A stretch of DNA of 64,000 nucleotides from Cellulomonas cellasea (GTDB lineage: Bacteria; Actinomycetota; Actinomycetes; Actinomycetales; Cellulomonadaceae): NCBI RefSeq assembly GCF_006538745.1, contig NZ_BJLR01000009.1, positions 1-64,000 on the forward strand, in the 5' to 3' direction. The notes under the pieces were generated by a model. That model worked only from the letters and a program-made list of their open reading frames with translations, had not been told where the DNA came from and did not search any database. Below are positions 20,491 to 31,090 of this stretch, one piece after another (the stretch's first letter is position 1; the number at the start of each line of letters is the position of its first letter). The position numbers and the translations under genes are program-made.

Positions 20491-21321
20491 GTACGCCCGC
20501 AGCGCGAGCGGCATGAGCACCGCGACGAGCCCGACGCACCACACGAGCGTCCAGAGCACGTGCGCACCCGTCGGCCCCCCGAGGAAGAGCCCGCGCACCG
20601 CGCCGACGAGGTGCGTCAGCGGGTTGACGTCCACGAACGTCTGGAGCCAGCCCGGCATCGACTCGGCCGGCACGAACACGTTCGACGCGAAGCTCAGCGG
20701 CATGATGACCAGGAACATGATCCCCTGCACGGCCCCGGAGGTCCGGACCATCATCCCGACCCACACCGAGACCCAGCTCAGGCACAGCGCGAACAGCACC
20801 GCGAGCGCGCACCCCGCGATCATGCTCGCCGGGTCGGTCATGATCCGGAACCCCATCGCGTACCCGATCGCGAGCGTCGACACCGTGACGATCGCGTACC
20901 GCACGACGTCCCCGAGCACCGCGCCGACGAGCGGCGCCGACCGCGGGATGGGCAGCGACCGGAACCGGTCGAAGATGCCCTTCTCGAGGTCGGTGTTGAG
21001 GTTGACGCCGATCGCGATCGCCCCCGTCGCGATCGTCTGGGCGAGGATCCCGGGCAGCAGGAACTGCAGGTACTCCCCCGTCGACCCGGCGACGGCGCCG
21101 CCGAAGATGTAGACGAAGATCACGAGGAACAGCGCGGGCTGGAGCGTGACGTCGAGGAGCGCCTCGGGCGTGCGCCACGTCTTGATGAGGCTGCGCCGCG
21201 CGAGGCTCGCGGAGTGGCGCACGTACGCGAACGGGCGGGGCTGCGCCGCGACGCCCGCGGGAGCGCGGCCCGCGAGCGGGGACGGCGCGGCGGGGGTGGT
21301 CGTGCCGGGTGCCGTGGTCAT
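20476..21321 (-). CDS. ABC-2 type (DrrB-like) exporter permease
   Basis: 281 aa with about six membrane segments. The region SASLARRSLIKTWRTPEALLDVTLQPALFLVIFVYIFGG opens the ABC-2 permease domain; LEKGIFDRFRSLPIPRSAPLVGAVLGD is the conserved cytoplasmic loop and MPGWLQTFVDVNPLTHLVGAVRGL lies near the end. This combination is typical of DrrB daunorubicin-resistance type exporters of drugs or lipids. The ATG shares one base with the stop of the ATPase gene (TGATG), so the pair is co-translated. The transported substrate is not known. Confidence 0.92.
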   Translation of the reverse strand: MTTAPGTTTPAAPSPLAGRAPAGVAAQPRPFAYVRHSASLARRSLIKTWRTPEALLDVTLQPALFLVIFVYIFGGAVAGSTGEYLQFLLPGILAQTIATGAIAIGVNLNTDLEKGIFDRFRSLPIPRSAPLVGAVLGDVVRYAIVTVSTLAIGYAMGFRIMTDPASMIAGCALAVLFALCLSWVSVWVGMMVRTSGAVQGIMFLVIMPLSFASNVFVPAESMPGWLQTFVDVNPLTHLVGAVRGLFLGGPTGAHVLWTLVWCVGLVAVLMPLALRAYRRKV

Positions 21322-22313
21322 CACGCGGCCTCCTTCGGGCTCGGGAGGGAGCCGTCGCCGGCCCGCTCGCTGTCGGGTGCGCCGGTGAGCGCGAAGAAGA
21401 CCTCGTCGAGGCTCGGCAGGTGCAGCGAGAGCTCCGTGACGCCGACGCCCGCGGCCGCGAGCCGGGCGACCGTCGCCGTCAGCGCCGCGTCGTCCGCGAC
21501 CGGCACGGCGAGCACGCCCTTGCGGACCTCCTCGGCACGGCCCGCGGTCGAGACGGCGCCGAGGATCGAGGCCGTCTCGTCGAGCCGGGCGGCGTCCGAC
21601 GGGCGCACCGTGAGGGTCTGCCCGCCGACGCGCCGCTTGAGGCCGTCCGGGGTGTCGTGCGCGATGACGCGGCCGTGGTCGATCACGGTGATCTCGTCCG
21701 CGAGCGCGTCGGCCTCCTCGAGGTACTGCGTCGTGAGCAGCACCGTCGCGCCGTCGGCGACGAGCGACCGGACGACGTCCCACATGTCCTCGCGCTTCGC
21801 GGGGTCGAGGCCCGTCGTCGGCTCGTCGAGGAAGATGATCTCGGGGCGCCCGACGAGGCTCGCCGCGAGGTCCAGCCGGCGCCGCATCCCGCCCGAGTAC
21901 GTCTTCGCGGGGCGTCCCGCCGCGTCGGTCAGGTCGAACCAGGCGAGCAGCTCGGTCGCCCGCGCCCGGGCCGCCGGGGCACGCAGGTCGAGCAGCGCGC
22001 CGATCAGCTCGAGGTTCTGCCGGCCCGAGAGGTCCTCGTCGACCGACGCGTACTGCCCGGTCAGCCCGATCGCGCGGCGCACGCGGTCGGCGTCGCGGTC
22101 GACGTCGTGCCCGCCGACCCGGGCGGTGCCGGCGTCGGCGCGCAGGAGCGTCGCGAGGATGCGGACCGCCGTCGTCTTGCCCGCGCCGTTGGGCCCGAGC
22201 ACGCCGAGGACGGTGCCGCGTGCGACGGCCAGGTCGATGCCCTGCAGGGCCTTCGTCCGGCCGAAGTGCTTGACGAGGCCGTGCGCCTCGATCACCAGGT
22301 CGTCTGCTGTCAT
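21321..22313 (-). CDS. DrrA-like ABC exporter ATPase
   Basis: 330 aa. Walker A is GPNGAGKTTAVRIL (near residue 40), the signature is YSGGMRRRLDLAASL, and Walker B is IIFLDEPTTGLDP. The DrrA-type C-terminal extension (about residues 230-320, LPSLDEVFFALTG) is present. It powers the permease encoded immediately downstream. The start at 22313 gives MTADDLVIEAHGLVKHFG, the family's usual beginning. The two-component genes beginning 1.2 kb away on the other strand may regulate this exporter, a common pairing. Confidence 0.93.
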   Translation of the reverse strand: MTADDLVIEAHGLVKHFGRTKALQGIDLAVARGTVLGVLGPNGAGKTTAVRILATLLRADAGTARVGGHDVDRDADRVRRAIGLTGQYASVDEDLSGRQNLELIGALLDLRAPAARARATELLAWFDLTDAAGRPAKTYSGGMRRRLDLAASLVGRPEIIFLDEPTTGLDPAKREDMWDVVRSLVADGATVLLTTQYLEEADALADEITVIDHGRVIAHDTPDGLKRRVGGQTLTVRPSDAARLDETASILGAVSTAGRAEEVRKGVLAVPVADDAALTATVARLAAAGVGVTELSLHLPSLDEVFFALTGAPDSERAGDGSLPSPKEAA

Positions 22314-22491
22314 GCCCCCCACGGTGCGGGGGGCCGCTGACGGCGCACCGACAGGCGCGACGTCGCGCTGACACGACGCCGACAGGCCGTCCGCTGCACG
22401 CCACGCCGGCGCGGGGCTCACCCAGCAGGGGGAGGCGGGCTCCCCGCGGCGGAGGACGACCGGCGCGGCCACGGGCTCCGACGATGGCCGC

Positions 22492-23556
22492 ATGACACCC
22501 GAGCCCCCTCCCCGCACCACCCCTCCGGCCCCCCGCGGCCCGGGCGCGACCCCGACCGGCGCGGGTCCGCTCCCGTCGCGCCTCCCGCGTCGTCCCTCGG
22601 AGGTCGCGCGCGCCGTGACGGCGCAGCTGCGCGCCGCCCTGGCAGACGCCGCACCCGGCTCCGGCTACCAGCGCGCGCTCTACCTCGCCGGTCTGGTGCT
22701 CCTCGCCTCCGCCGTCGTGCACATGGGGGTGTGGGTGGTCGACGGCGGTGCCTGGGAGGGGGCGGTGTCGTGGCGCAAGCCCATGACGTTCGGCTTCTCC
22801 TTCGGCCTCCTGCTGCTCTCGTGCGGCTGGATCCAGGGCGCCCTGCCGCGCTCGCCGGCCTGGGGCTGGTCGGTGACCGTGCTGGTCGCGGGCGGCTCGC
22901 TGCTGGAGGTCGGGCTCATCACCGTGCAGCGGTGGCGCGGCGTGCCGTCGCACTTCAACGACGCGACCCCGCTGGACGCCCTCGTGTTCACGTCGATGGC
23001 GGCCGCGATCGGGACGGCCCTCCTGGGCGTGGTCGTGCTCGGGGTGTGGGCGGCCCTGCGCCTGCGCGGGCCCGCCCCGGTCGTCGTGGCCGTCGCCCTC
23101 GGGCTCACCGTCACGATGGTCGGGGGCGCGATCGGCGGGGACATGATCGCGCGCGGGCTGGAGCTCACCGAGATGCACGGCACGGTGCCCGACGTCGTCG
23201 TGGTCGGAGCGGCGGGCTCGGCGAAGCTCGCGCACGCGGTGTCCCTGCACGGGCTCCAGGTGCTGGCGCTGCTGGCCCTCCTGCTCGGGCGTTCCGGGCT
23301 CACCACCCGGGGCCGCACGCGCGCGATGCTGGTGGCCGCGGCCGGGTACACGGCGCTGACGGCGCTGGTCGTCGCTCAGGCGTACGCCGGACGCGCCCTG
23401 ACGGACCTCCCGGCGGCGACGGCCGTCGGGCTCGTCCTGGCCACCACCGCTGTCGTCGTTCCGTTCGTGCTGGCGGTGCGGGATGCTGGTGCCCGTCCTG
23501 AACCGCTCCGGCTGACCGCGGACGACAGCGAGGGGACGCATGCGCACCGGCTCTGA
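22492..23556 (+). CDS. Uncharacterised multi-pass membrane protein
   Basis: 354 aa. After a proline-rich cytoplasmic N-terminus of about 60 residues there are seven or eight membrane segments (about 63-83, 98-115, 124-145, 163-190, 196-215, 240-275, 285-305, 312-332). The loop AVSWRKPMTFGFSFG and the segment EMHGTVPD may be functional sites, but I do not recognise a characterised family. It overlaps the sensor-kinase gene by 17 bases, so it is part of the same operon and could be an accessory sensor or a target of the two-component system. Confidence 0.75.
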   Translation: MTPEPPPRTTPPAPRGPGATPTGAGPLPSRLPRRPSEVARAVTAQLRAALADAAPGSGYQRALYLAGLVLLASAVVHMGVWVVDGGAWEGAVSWRKPMTFGFSFGLLLLSCGWIQGALPRSPAWGWSVTVLVAGGSLLEVGLITVQRWRGVPSHFNDATPLDALVFTSMAAAIGTALLGVVVLGVWAALRLRGPAPVVVAVALGLTVTMVGGAIGGDMIARGLELTEMHGTVPDVVVVGAAGSAKLAHAVSLHGLQVLALLALLLGRSGLTTRGRTRAMLVAAAGYTALTALVVAQAYAGRALTDLPAATAVGLVLATTAVVVPFVLAVRDAGARPEPLRLTADDSEGTHAHRL

Positions 23557-24814
23557 GGCCGAGACCGAGATCGACGAGGTCCGGCCCCGCCTACCCCGGC
23601 CCGGCAGCACGGTCGCGCGGACGGCGACGCTCCGGGGAGCCGTCGCCCGGACGCTCGCGGCCCGCCCGGCCCCGGGCACGCGGGTGCTCCTGTGGGACGG
23701 TGCCCTCGCCGTCGTGCTCGGCACGATCCTCGTCGGTGAGGCGGTCGCGGAGACCGGCGGGGCGCCGGGGGCGATCGTCCTCGCGGGCACGATCGGGGGT
23801 TCCCTCGCCTTCCGGCGCCGGTTCCCGCTCGCGTCGTACCTCGTGAGCTGTGCCGCGCTGCTGGTCCTTGCCGCACGCTGCTACGACGCCGGCCTGTACC
23901 CCTACCCAAACGCAATCGGCCTGTACTCCGCCGCCGCGTACGGCAGCCGTCGGCGCTCGGCCGTCGCGCTCGTCGCCGGCCTCGCCGGCGTCATCCTCTA
24001 CTGGACCCTCGTGCCGTCGTCCGACATCCCGTGGCTGCCCGGCGCCCTCGTGGGCGCGTGGGCGCTCGCCTGGGTCGCGGGGCGGGCCGAGGTCCAGCGC
24101 CGACGCACCGCCGCCGAGGCCCTCGAGCGGCTCGCCGAGGCGGAGCGGCGCCGGGAGGCCGACCGGGCCCGCGCCGTGGCGCAGGAGCGGGAGCGACTGG
24201 CCGCGGACGTCCACGACATCGTCGGCCACGCCCTCAACGTCATGGTGCTCCAGGCCGGGGCCAGCCGGCGGCTGCTCGACCGTGACCCCGTGGCCAGCGC
24301 CGACGCCCTCGCGGTCGTGGAGAGCGTCGGCCGGGAGGCGCTCGCCGAGCTCGACGGCGCGCTCGAGCTCCTCGACACCGCACCGACCCGCCGACCGGGG
24401 CGCGGGGTGGAGGACCTCGGAGAGCTCGTCGAGCGGTTCGTCGCCGCCGGTCTGGCGGTGCACCTCACGGTGAGCGGCCGGCCGCGCGAGATCCCGGCGC
24501 CGGTCGCCGTCACCGTTCACCGCGTCGTCCAGGAGGCGCTCACGAACGTCGCGAAGCACGCCGGTGGGGCGCGGACCGAGGTCGAGGTCGCGTACGGCGA
24601 CGACGAGGTGCGCGTCCGCGTGCAGGACGACGGTGCGCGGGCGGGCTCGGCGACGGGCGGGCCCGGGCGCGGGTCGAGCGCGGACCGGACCGGCGCCGGG
24701 CGCGGCGTCCGCGGCATCCGCGAACGGGTCGCCGCCCTCGGGGGGACCGCCGAGATCGGGCCCGACCAGCACGGGGGCTGGGCCGTGCGCTGCACGCTGC
24801 GGACCGACCGGTGA
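23540..24814 (+). CDS. NarL-type sensor histidine kinase
   Basis: 424 aa. Four or so membrane segments occupy residues 45-195. A coiled region (RRRTAAEALERLAEAERRRE) leads to the HisKA_3 dimerisation helix with the phospho-acceptor in ERERLAADVHDIVGHALN. The ATP-binding domain has the N box QEALTNVAKHAG and the G boxes DDGARAG and GRGVRGIRERV, with a Gly/Ala/Arg-rich insert between the boxes. It is coupled by a GTGA overlap to the response regulator. The membrane sensing part is of the short DesK-like kind, often linked to envelope or antibiotic stress. Confidence 0.93.
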   Translation: MRTGSEAETEIDEVRPRLPRPGSTVARTATLRGAVARTLAARPAPGTRVLLWDGALAVVLGTILVGEAVAETGGAPGAIVLAGTIGGSLAFRRRFPLASYLVSCAALLVLAARCYDAGLYPYPNAIGLYSAAAYGSRRRSAVALVAGLAGVILYWTLVPSSDIPWLPGALVGAWALAWVAGRAEVQRRRTAAEALERLAEAERRREADRARAVAQERERLAADVHDIVGHALNVMVLQAGASRRLLDRDPVASADALAVVESVGREALAELDGALELLDTAPTRRPGRGVEDLGELVERFVAAGLAVHLTVSGRPREIPAPVAVTVHRVVQEALTNVAKHAGGARTEVEVAYGDDEVRVRVQDDGARAGSATGGPGRGSSADRTGAGRGVRGIRERVAALGGTAEIGPDQHGGWAVRCTLRTDR

Positions 24815-25476
24815 TCCGGGTCGCGCTGGTCGACGACGACCACCTCGTGCGCAGCGGCGTCCGCCTGATCCTGGAGAGCGTCGACGACATCGTGGTCGTC
24901 GCGGAGTCCCCCGACGGCCCCGCGGGCCTGCGCGCGATCGAGCGGGAGCGGCCCGACGTCGCACTCGTCGACATCCGCATGCCGCGGATGGACGGCATCG
25001 AGGTGACGGGCAGGCTCGCCACGTCGGCGCCGTCGACCCGCGTGGTCATCCTCACCACGTTCGAGCGCGACGCGTACGTGGTCGACGCCATCCGCGCGGG
25101 GGCCTCGGGGTTCCTGCTCAAGCGCACGCCACCCGAGGGCCTGATCGACGCGGTGCGCGTCGTGGCGTCCGGGGACGCCCTGCTGTCGCCCTCGGTCACG
25201 CGTCGGCTGATCCAGGCGTTCGCGCGCACCCCGGCGCCCGGGGCCGGTCACCCGGCGCTGGCCACGCTGACCGACCGCGAGCGCGAAGTGCTCCTCGCGA
25301 TGGCGTCCGGGGCGTCGAACGGGGAGATCGCGGGCCGGCTCTACGTCTCCGAGGAGACGGTCCGCACCCACGTGAAGCACCTGCACCGCAAGCTCGGGCT
25401 GCGCGACCGCGCGCAGGCGGTCGTGCTCGCCTACGAGTCCGGGCTCGTGACGCCCGGCGACTCCCGCCCCGCCTGA
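24811..25476 (+). CDS. NarL/LuxR-family response regulator
   Basis: 221 aa. The receiver domain (residues 1-120) has acidic pocket DDD at 8-10, the phospho-acceptor D in VALVDIRMPRMDG, the T in VVILTTFERD and the K in SGFLLKRTPPEGL. The C-terminal LuxR helix-turn-helix reads LTDREREVLLAMASGASNGEIAGRLYVSEETVRTHVKHL. GTG start overlaps the kinase stop. Together with the kinase it forms a complete two-component system; the nearby DrrAB-like exporter is a plausible target by proximity. Confidence 0.95.
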   Translation: MIRVALVDDDHLVRSGVRLILESVDDIVVVAESPDGPAGLRAIERERPDVALVDIRMPRMDGIEVTGRLATSAPSTRVVILTTFERDAYVVDAIRAGASGFLLKRTPPEGLIDAVRVVASGDALLSPSVTRRLIQAFARTPAPGAGHPALATLTDREREVLLAMASGASNGEIAGRLYVSEETVRTHVKHLHRKLGLRDRAQAVVLAYESGLVTPGDSRPA

Positions 25477-25712
25477 GCCCGGACGCACGGCGCGGCCGCT
25501 CCGTCGCGCAGCTCGGCGCGGTGCCGGCTGTTGCGCGCCCGGGCGGTGCTCGACCTGCCGCTGCAGCCGGACAAATCGGTTATGGACACCCCCGCCCTCC
25601 CGCGCAGGACGCGACCTAGGGTTCGGGCGGCGGTCGAGCTCGTGACCGCACGGACGGACCGGCGCCCGCGCCGCGCGACCGCGCCGCCCCACCCCTGACG
25701 AAGGAATCCGCC

Positions 25713-26666
25713 ATGACCGCATCCCCCCGTTGGGGCGTCCCGATGGAGCTCGGCGAGCGCCGTGTCCTGCACCCCGGACGGTTCCGCTGGCTCCGGGCGC
25801 TCGGGTGGGCCCCGGCGCTCCTCTTCGGCATGACCCTCGCCTTCGGCCCGCCGATCGAGGCGCTGGGCGGGCTGCTGCCCGACACGGAGGCCGTGACCTT
25901 CCTCGTCCGCGCCCTCGGTGCGGCGGTCGCGCTCGGCGCGTACGCGTTGCTCGTCCGGGCCGGCGAGGACCGGGCACCGTCGGAGCTGGCCCTGCGCCCC
26001 GCGCTTCCGTCGCTCGCCGTCGGGCTCGCCCTCGGCGCGCTGATGATGGCGGTGGTCATGGGGCTGCTGGCGCTGAGCGGCACCTACGAGGTCACCTGGC
26101 TCGGGTGGACGTCCGCGTGGGAGGCCGCCGGGCTCGCGGTCCAGGCGGGCGTCGTCGAGGAGCTGATCGTGCGCGGGATCATCCTGCGCCTCGTATGGCG
26201 GGCCTTCGGCCCGTGGGCCGCGTTCGCGGTCTCGGCCGTGCTCTTCGGCGCCGGGCACCTCGCCAACCCCGGGGCCACCGTGTTCGCCGCGCTGTGCATC
26301 GCGCTGGAGGCCGGCGTCATGCTGGGCGCCCTCTACGTCCTCACCGGGCGGCTGTGGACCTCGATCGGGGTCCACGTCGCGTGGAACCTGACCCAGGGCT
26401 ACGTCTTCGGGGCTGCGGTCTCGGGCGGTGACACGGGCAGCTCGCTCGCGCGCAGCGTCGCGGACCCGGACGCGCCGCTGTGGCTCTCGGGCGGCGAGTT
26501 CGGGCCGGAGGCGTCGCTCGCGGCCGTCCTCGTGTGCACCGCGGTCGGTGTGCTCGCGCTCGTGCTGGCGCGCCGGGCGGGGCGCTTCGCGCGACCGGCG
26601 CCGGAGCCCACGGACGCCGCGGACGCGGACGCCGAGCGGGCCGACAGCCCGCTCACGACCGCGTGA
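25713..26666 (+). CDS. CPBP-family intramembrane metalloprotease
   Basis: 317 aa, about eight membrane segments. The conserved CPBP motifs are all present: E149-E150 with R154 (VVEELIVRG), H182 in GAGHLANP, and H221 with N225 in GVHVAWN. These glutamates and histidines bind the catalytic metal in CAAX-type proteases (Rce1-like). Bacterial members process prenylated proteins or peptides, mature bacteriocins or give self-immunity; nothing here points to a specific substrate. Monocistronic, with a 236-base upstream region and a strong hairpin downstream. Confidence 0.9.
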   Translation: MTASPRWGVPMELGERRVLHPGRFRWLRALGWAPALLFGMTLAFGPPIEALGGLLPDTEAVTFLVRALGAAVALGAYALLVRAGEDRAPSELALRPALPSLAVGLALGALMMAVVMGLLALSGTYEVTWLGWTSAWEAAGLAVQAGVVEELIVRGIILRLVWRAFGPWAAFAVSAVLFGAGHLANPGATVFAALCIALEAGVMLGALYVLTGRLWTSIGVHVAWNLTQGYVFGAAVSGGDTGSSLARSVADPDAPLWLSGGEFGPEASLAAVLVCTAVGVLALVLARRAGRFARPAPEPTDAADADAERADSPLTTA

Positions 26667-26711
26667 CGTCCGGGGCCCGGCACGCGGTCCCCGTGCCGGG
26701 CCCTGGACGTC
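26665..26711. terminator. Bidirectional terminator between CPBP gene and hspR
   Basis: A long stem-loop: the outer arms GACGTCC (26665) and GGACGTC (26711) enclose the perfect 12-base arms GGGCCCGGCACG and CGTGCCGGGCCC. It fills the gap between two convergent genes and can serve both. Confidence 0.8.
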
Positions 26712-26712
26712 C

Positions 26713-27156
26713 TCAGCGCGGCGTCGGCTGCCAGAGCACGAGGGCGCCCGGCGTCGCCGTGAGCTCCCCCCGCACGGTGCGCGTGCCCGGCGGCCGCTGT
26801 CCGGGCCGCACCGCGACGACGTCGCCCGAGGGTGCGGCGGTGAACACGCGCCGGCCCGGCTCGGTGAACGCCCGCAGGTACTCGACCTGCCGCTGGAGCC
26901 GGTCGACCTGCGCCTCGAGCTCGAGGATGCGCTTGATGCCCGCGAGGTTGACGCCCTCGTCCTGCGAGAGCCGCTGCACCTCGCGCAGGGTCGCGATGTC
27001 CCGCAGCGAGTACCGCCGGCCCCGCCCGCGCGTGCGACCGGGCGAGACGAGGCCGAGCCGGTCGTACTGCCGGAGGGTCTGGGGGTGCATGCCGGCGAGC
27101 TCGGCCGCGACCGAGATCACGTAGACCTGCGCGTCCTCGGAGACCACGGCCCTCAC
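26713..27156 (-). CDS. hspR: HspR heat-shock repressor (MerR family)
   Basis: 147 aa. The N-terminal MerR helix-turn-helix (VYVISVAAELAGMHPQTLRQYDRLGLVSP) and the wing GRGRRYSLRDI are followed by a coiled dimerisation helix (LELEAQVDRLQRQVEYLRAF). The last gene of dnaK-grpE-dnaJ-hspR. HspR binds HAIR inverted repeats and needs DnaK as co-repressor, closing a feedback loop; two HAIR sites lie upstream of dnaK here. The GTG start overlaps the dnaJ stop by four bases. Confidence 0.95.
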   Translation of the reverse strand: MRAVVSEDAQVYVISVAAELAGMHPQTLRQYDRLGLVSPGRTRGRGRRYSLRDIATLREVQRLSQDEGVNLAGIKRILELEAQVDRLQRQVEYLRAFTEPGRRVFTAAPSGDVVAVRPGQRPPGTRTVRGELTATPGALVLWQPTPR

Positions 27157-28142
27157 TCCCGGGCGCGCGCCAGCAGGTCGGCGCGCGGGTTCTCGCCGGA
27201 CGTGGCGACGCCGAACGCCATGACGGCCTCGCGCGCCGCGCCGGTGAGGCGCTGCGGGACGACGACCTGGACGGTCACGAGCAGGTCGCCCGTGCCGTCC
27301 GGCGTGCTGACGCCCTTGCCCTTGACGCGCAGCGTGCGCCCCGACGGCGTGCCCTCGGGCACCTTGACCCGCACGGTGCTGCCGTCGAGCGTCGGGACGT
27401 CGACCTGCGCGCCGAGCGCGGCCTCGTCGAACGCCACCGGGACCGTCACGCGCAGGTTGCTGCCCTCGAGCGCGAACACCGGGTGGGGGGTCACGCGGAC
27501 GGTGACGACCAGGTCGCCGGCCGGTCCGCCGTGCTCGCCCGGGCGGCCCTTGCCGCGCAGCCGGATCTTCTGGCCGTCCTTGACGCCCGCGGGGATGCGC
27601 GCGTTGACGACCCGGCCCTCGACGTTCAGCGAGACGGTCGAGCCCGTCGCGGCCTGCCGGAAGGGCAGCGTCGTGACCGCTGAGAGGTCGGCGCCCTGGC
27701 GCGGCCCGCGCGACGGCGAGAAGCCTCCCCCGCCGCCGGCACCGCCGAAGAGCCCGCCGAGCAGGTCCTCGAAGTTCGCGCCGCCCGGGGCCGCGCCGGT
27801 CTGCTGGAAGCGGACGCGCTGGCCCTGCGTCGCACCCCCGAACATCCCGCCGAACAGGTCCTCGAACCCGGCGGAGCCGCCGGCGCCCGGTGCGAACCGG
27901 GCGCCGCCGGCCATCGCGCGCAGCTGGTCGTACTGCGCGCGCTGCTCGGTGTCGGAGAGCACGGCGTACGCCTCCCCGACCTCCTTGAACTTCGCCTCGG
28001 CGCGCGCGTCACCCGGGTTGTGGTCCGGGTGCATGTTGCGCGCGAGCTTGCGGTACGCCTTCTTGATCGTCGCGGCGTCCGCGTCCTTGGGGACGCCGAG
28101 CACGGCGTAGAAGTCCTTCTCGAGCCAGTCCTGGCCGGTCAC
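27153..28142 (-). CDS. dnaJ: DnaJ co-chaperone lacking the zinc-finger domain
   Basis: 329 aa. J domain at residues 8-75 with the HPD motif (RNMHPDHNPGD), then a Gly/Phe-rich region (about 85-150, FGGMFGGA, LLGGLFGGAGGGGG), then the two C-terminal peptide-binding domains. The four CxxCxGxG zinc modules of classical DnaJ are absent, making it a class B (CbpA-like) protein, as seen in the dnaK operon of several actinobacteria. A second DnaJ with zinc fingers probably exists elsewhere in the genome. GTG start with GGGAGG. Confidence 0.94.
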   Translation of the reverse strand: MTGQDWLEKDFYAVLGVPKDADAATIKKAYRKLARNMHPDHNPGDARAEAKFKEVGEAYAVLSDTEQRAQYDQLRAMAGGARFAPGAGGSAGFEDLFGGMFGGATQGQRVRFQQTGAAPGGANFEDLLGGLFGGAGGGGGFSPSRGPRQGADLSAVTTLPFRQAATGSTVSLNVEGRVVNARIPAGVKDGQKIRLRGKGRPGEHGGPAGDLVVTVRVTPHPVFALEGSNLRVTVPVAFDEAALGAQVDVPTLDGSTVRVKVPEGTPSGRTLRVKGKGVSTPDGTGDLLVTVQVVVPQRLTGAAREAVMAFGVATSGENPRADLLARARE

Positions 28143-28170
28143 GGCGCCTCCCTTCCTCGTCGGCGGACGC

Positions 28171-28826
28171 TCAGGCGTCCGGGTCGATCACCGCGACGCG
28201 CACGGGCCGCAGCACGCGCTCGCCGATCCGGTACCCCGGCTGGAGCACCGTACCGACCGTCGGCTCGGTGACGTCCGCGGAGTGCGAGTGCATGAGCGCC
28301 TCGTGCACCGTCGGGTCGAACACCTCACCCTCGGCACCGAACCGCTCGATCTTGAACCGCGCGAGCGTCGACTCGAGCTTCTCGGCGATCGACAGGAACG
28401 GGCCCTGCAGGTCGCCGTGCTGGCGGGCGAGCGCGATGTCGTCGAGCACCCCGATGAGGGCCTCCGCGACCTCGGCGACACCCTGCTCGCGTGCGACGAG
28501 CGCCTCGGACTTCGAGCGCTTCACGTAGCCCGAGTACTGCTGCTCGAGGTTGTAGTACGCCGCGTTGCGCCGCTGGAGCTCGTCGAGCCGCTCCGCCGCG
28601 AGCGCCTCGGCCGCCGCGAGCGCGCCCGTGTCGGGCGTCTCGAAGTCGAGGTGCGCGACGGGGTCGTCGGCCCCTCCCCCGGCAGCCGCGGCCTCGGCCT
28701 CCTCGGCCGGCGTCGGCTCCCGCAGCAGGCCCGTGTCCGGGTCGATGCGGCGCTTGTCCGTGAACCTGGGGGCGCCCTCCGCGGGGTCGGGCTCGCCCGA
28801 CCCCGCGTGGCGTGCGTTGTCGCTCG

Positions 28827-28830
<4 letters not shown>
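28171..28830 (-). CDS. grpE: GrpE nucleotide-exchange factor
   Basis: 219 aa. An acidic, poorly conserved N-terminus (residues 1-75) is followed by a long helix ([29 protein letters not shown]) and the beta domain ending [23 protein letters not shown]. These are the GrpE dimer helix and the part that opens the DnaK nucleotide cleft. It is coupled to dnaK by a GTGA overlap and sits before dnaJ. Confidence 0.95.
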
Positions 28831-30686
<1,856 letters not shown>

Positions 30687-30809
30687 GTGCGTGTGCCTCT
30701 TCCTTCGGTGGTCCTGCTGCTGCGGTGCGTGTCGCGCTCGCGGCGGGTGTCGCCGTCCGGGCTGCTGCCTGCCCCCTGTAGGGGCGCAGCGCCGCGGGCG
30801 GCGGGCCGT

Positions 30810-30895
30810 CTTGAGCCTGCTGCGCTCAAGTCTGCGTCGCGGCGGGGTGGTGCGCAAGTCCGCGGCGCTGGAGTTGAGCCTGTCTGACTCAACTC
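30810..30895 (-). promoter_or_regulatory. Two HAIR elements (HspR operators) upstream of dnaK
   Basis: HAIR consensus is CTTGAGT-N7-ACTCAAG. Site 1 (30810-30830) is CTTGAGC-N7-GCTCAAG, a perfect inverted repeat with a seven-base spacer. Site 2 (30873-30893) is GTTGAGC-N7-ACTCAAC, extended by flanking bases to GAGTTGAG and CTCAACTC. Both lie 124-210 bases before dnaK. Their spacing of 63 bases is close to six helical turns. Confidence 0.88.
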
Positions 30896-30954
30896 TCGAT
30901 CGGGAGCTGTTGTTCCCGTCGCCCGAACGGCCGCACGGGCGGCGTCGCTGTGGG

Positions 30955-31023
30955 ATCTCATCCCGGGTTGGCCAAATCTCACGGAGTTGGCCACGGCGTG
31001 TCCGAATCTCACCGAGTTGGCCA
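30955..31023. repeat. Three short direct repeats upstream of the 31.1 kb gene
   Basis: ATCTCACGGAGTTGGCCA (30976-30993) and ATCTCACCGAGTTGGCCA (31006-31023) differ at one base and start 30 bases apart. A weaker copy with two extra bases (ATCTCATCCCGGGTTGGCCA) is at 30955-30974. They sit between the HAIR sites and the gene at 31091. They could be iterated regulator-binding sites or debris of a mobile element end. Confidence 0.65.
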
Positions 31024-31090
31024 CGCGGGATGCTCGAAGCGTGGAGCCGCGCGCGGCCCGGGCCGCGTACCTGACGCACCGGAGGTCCAG

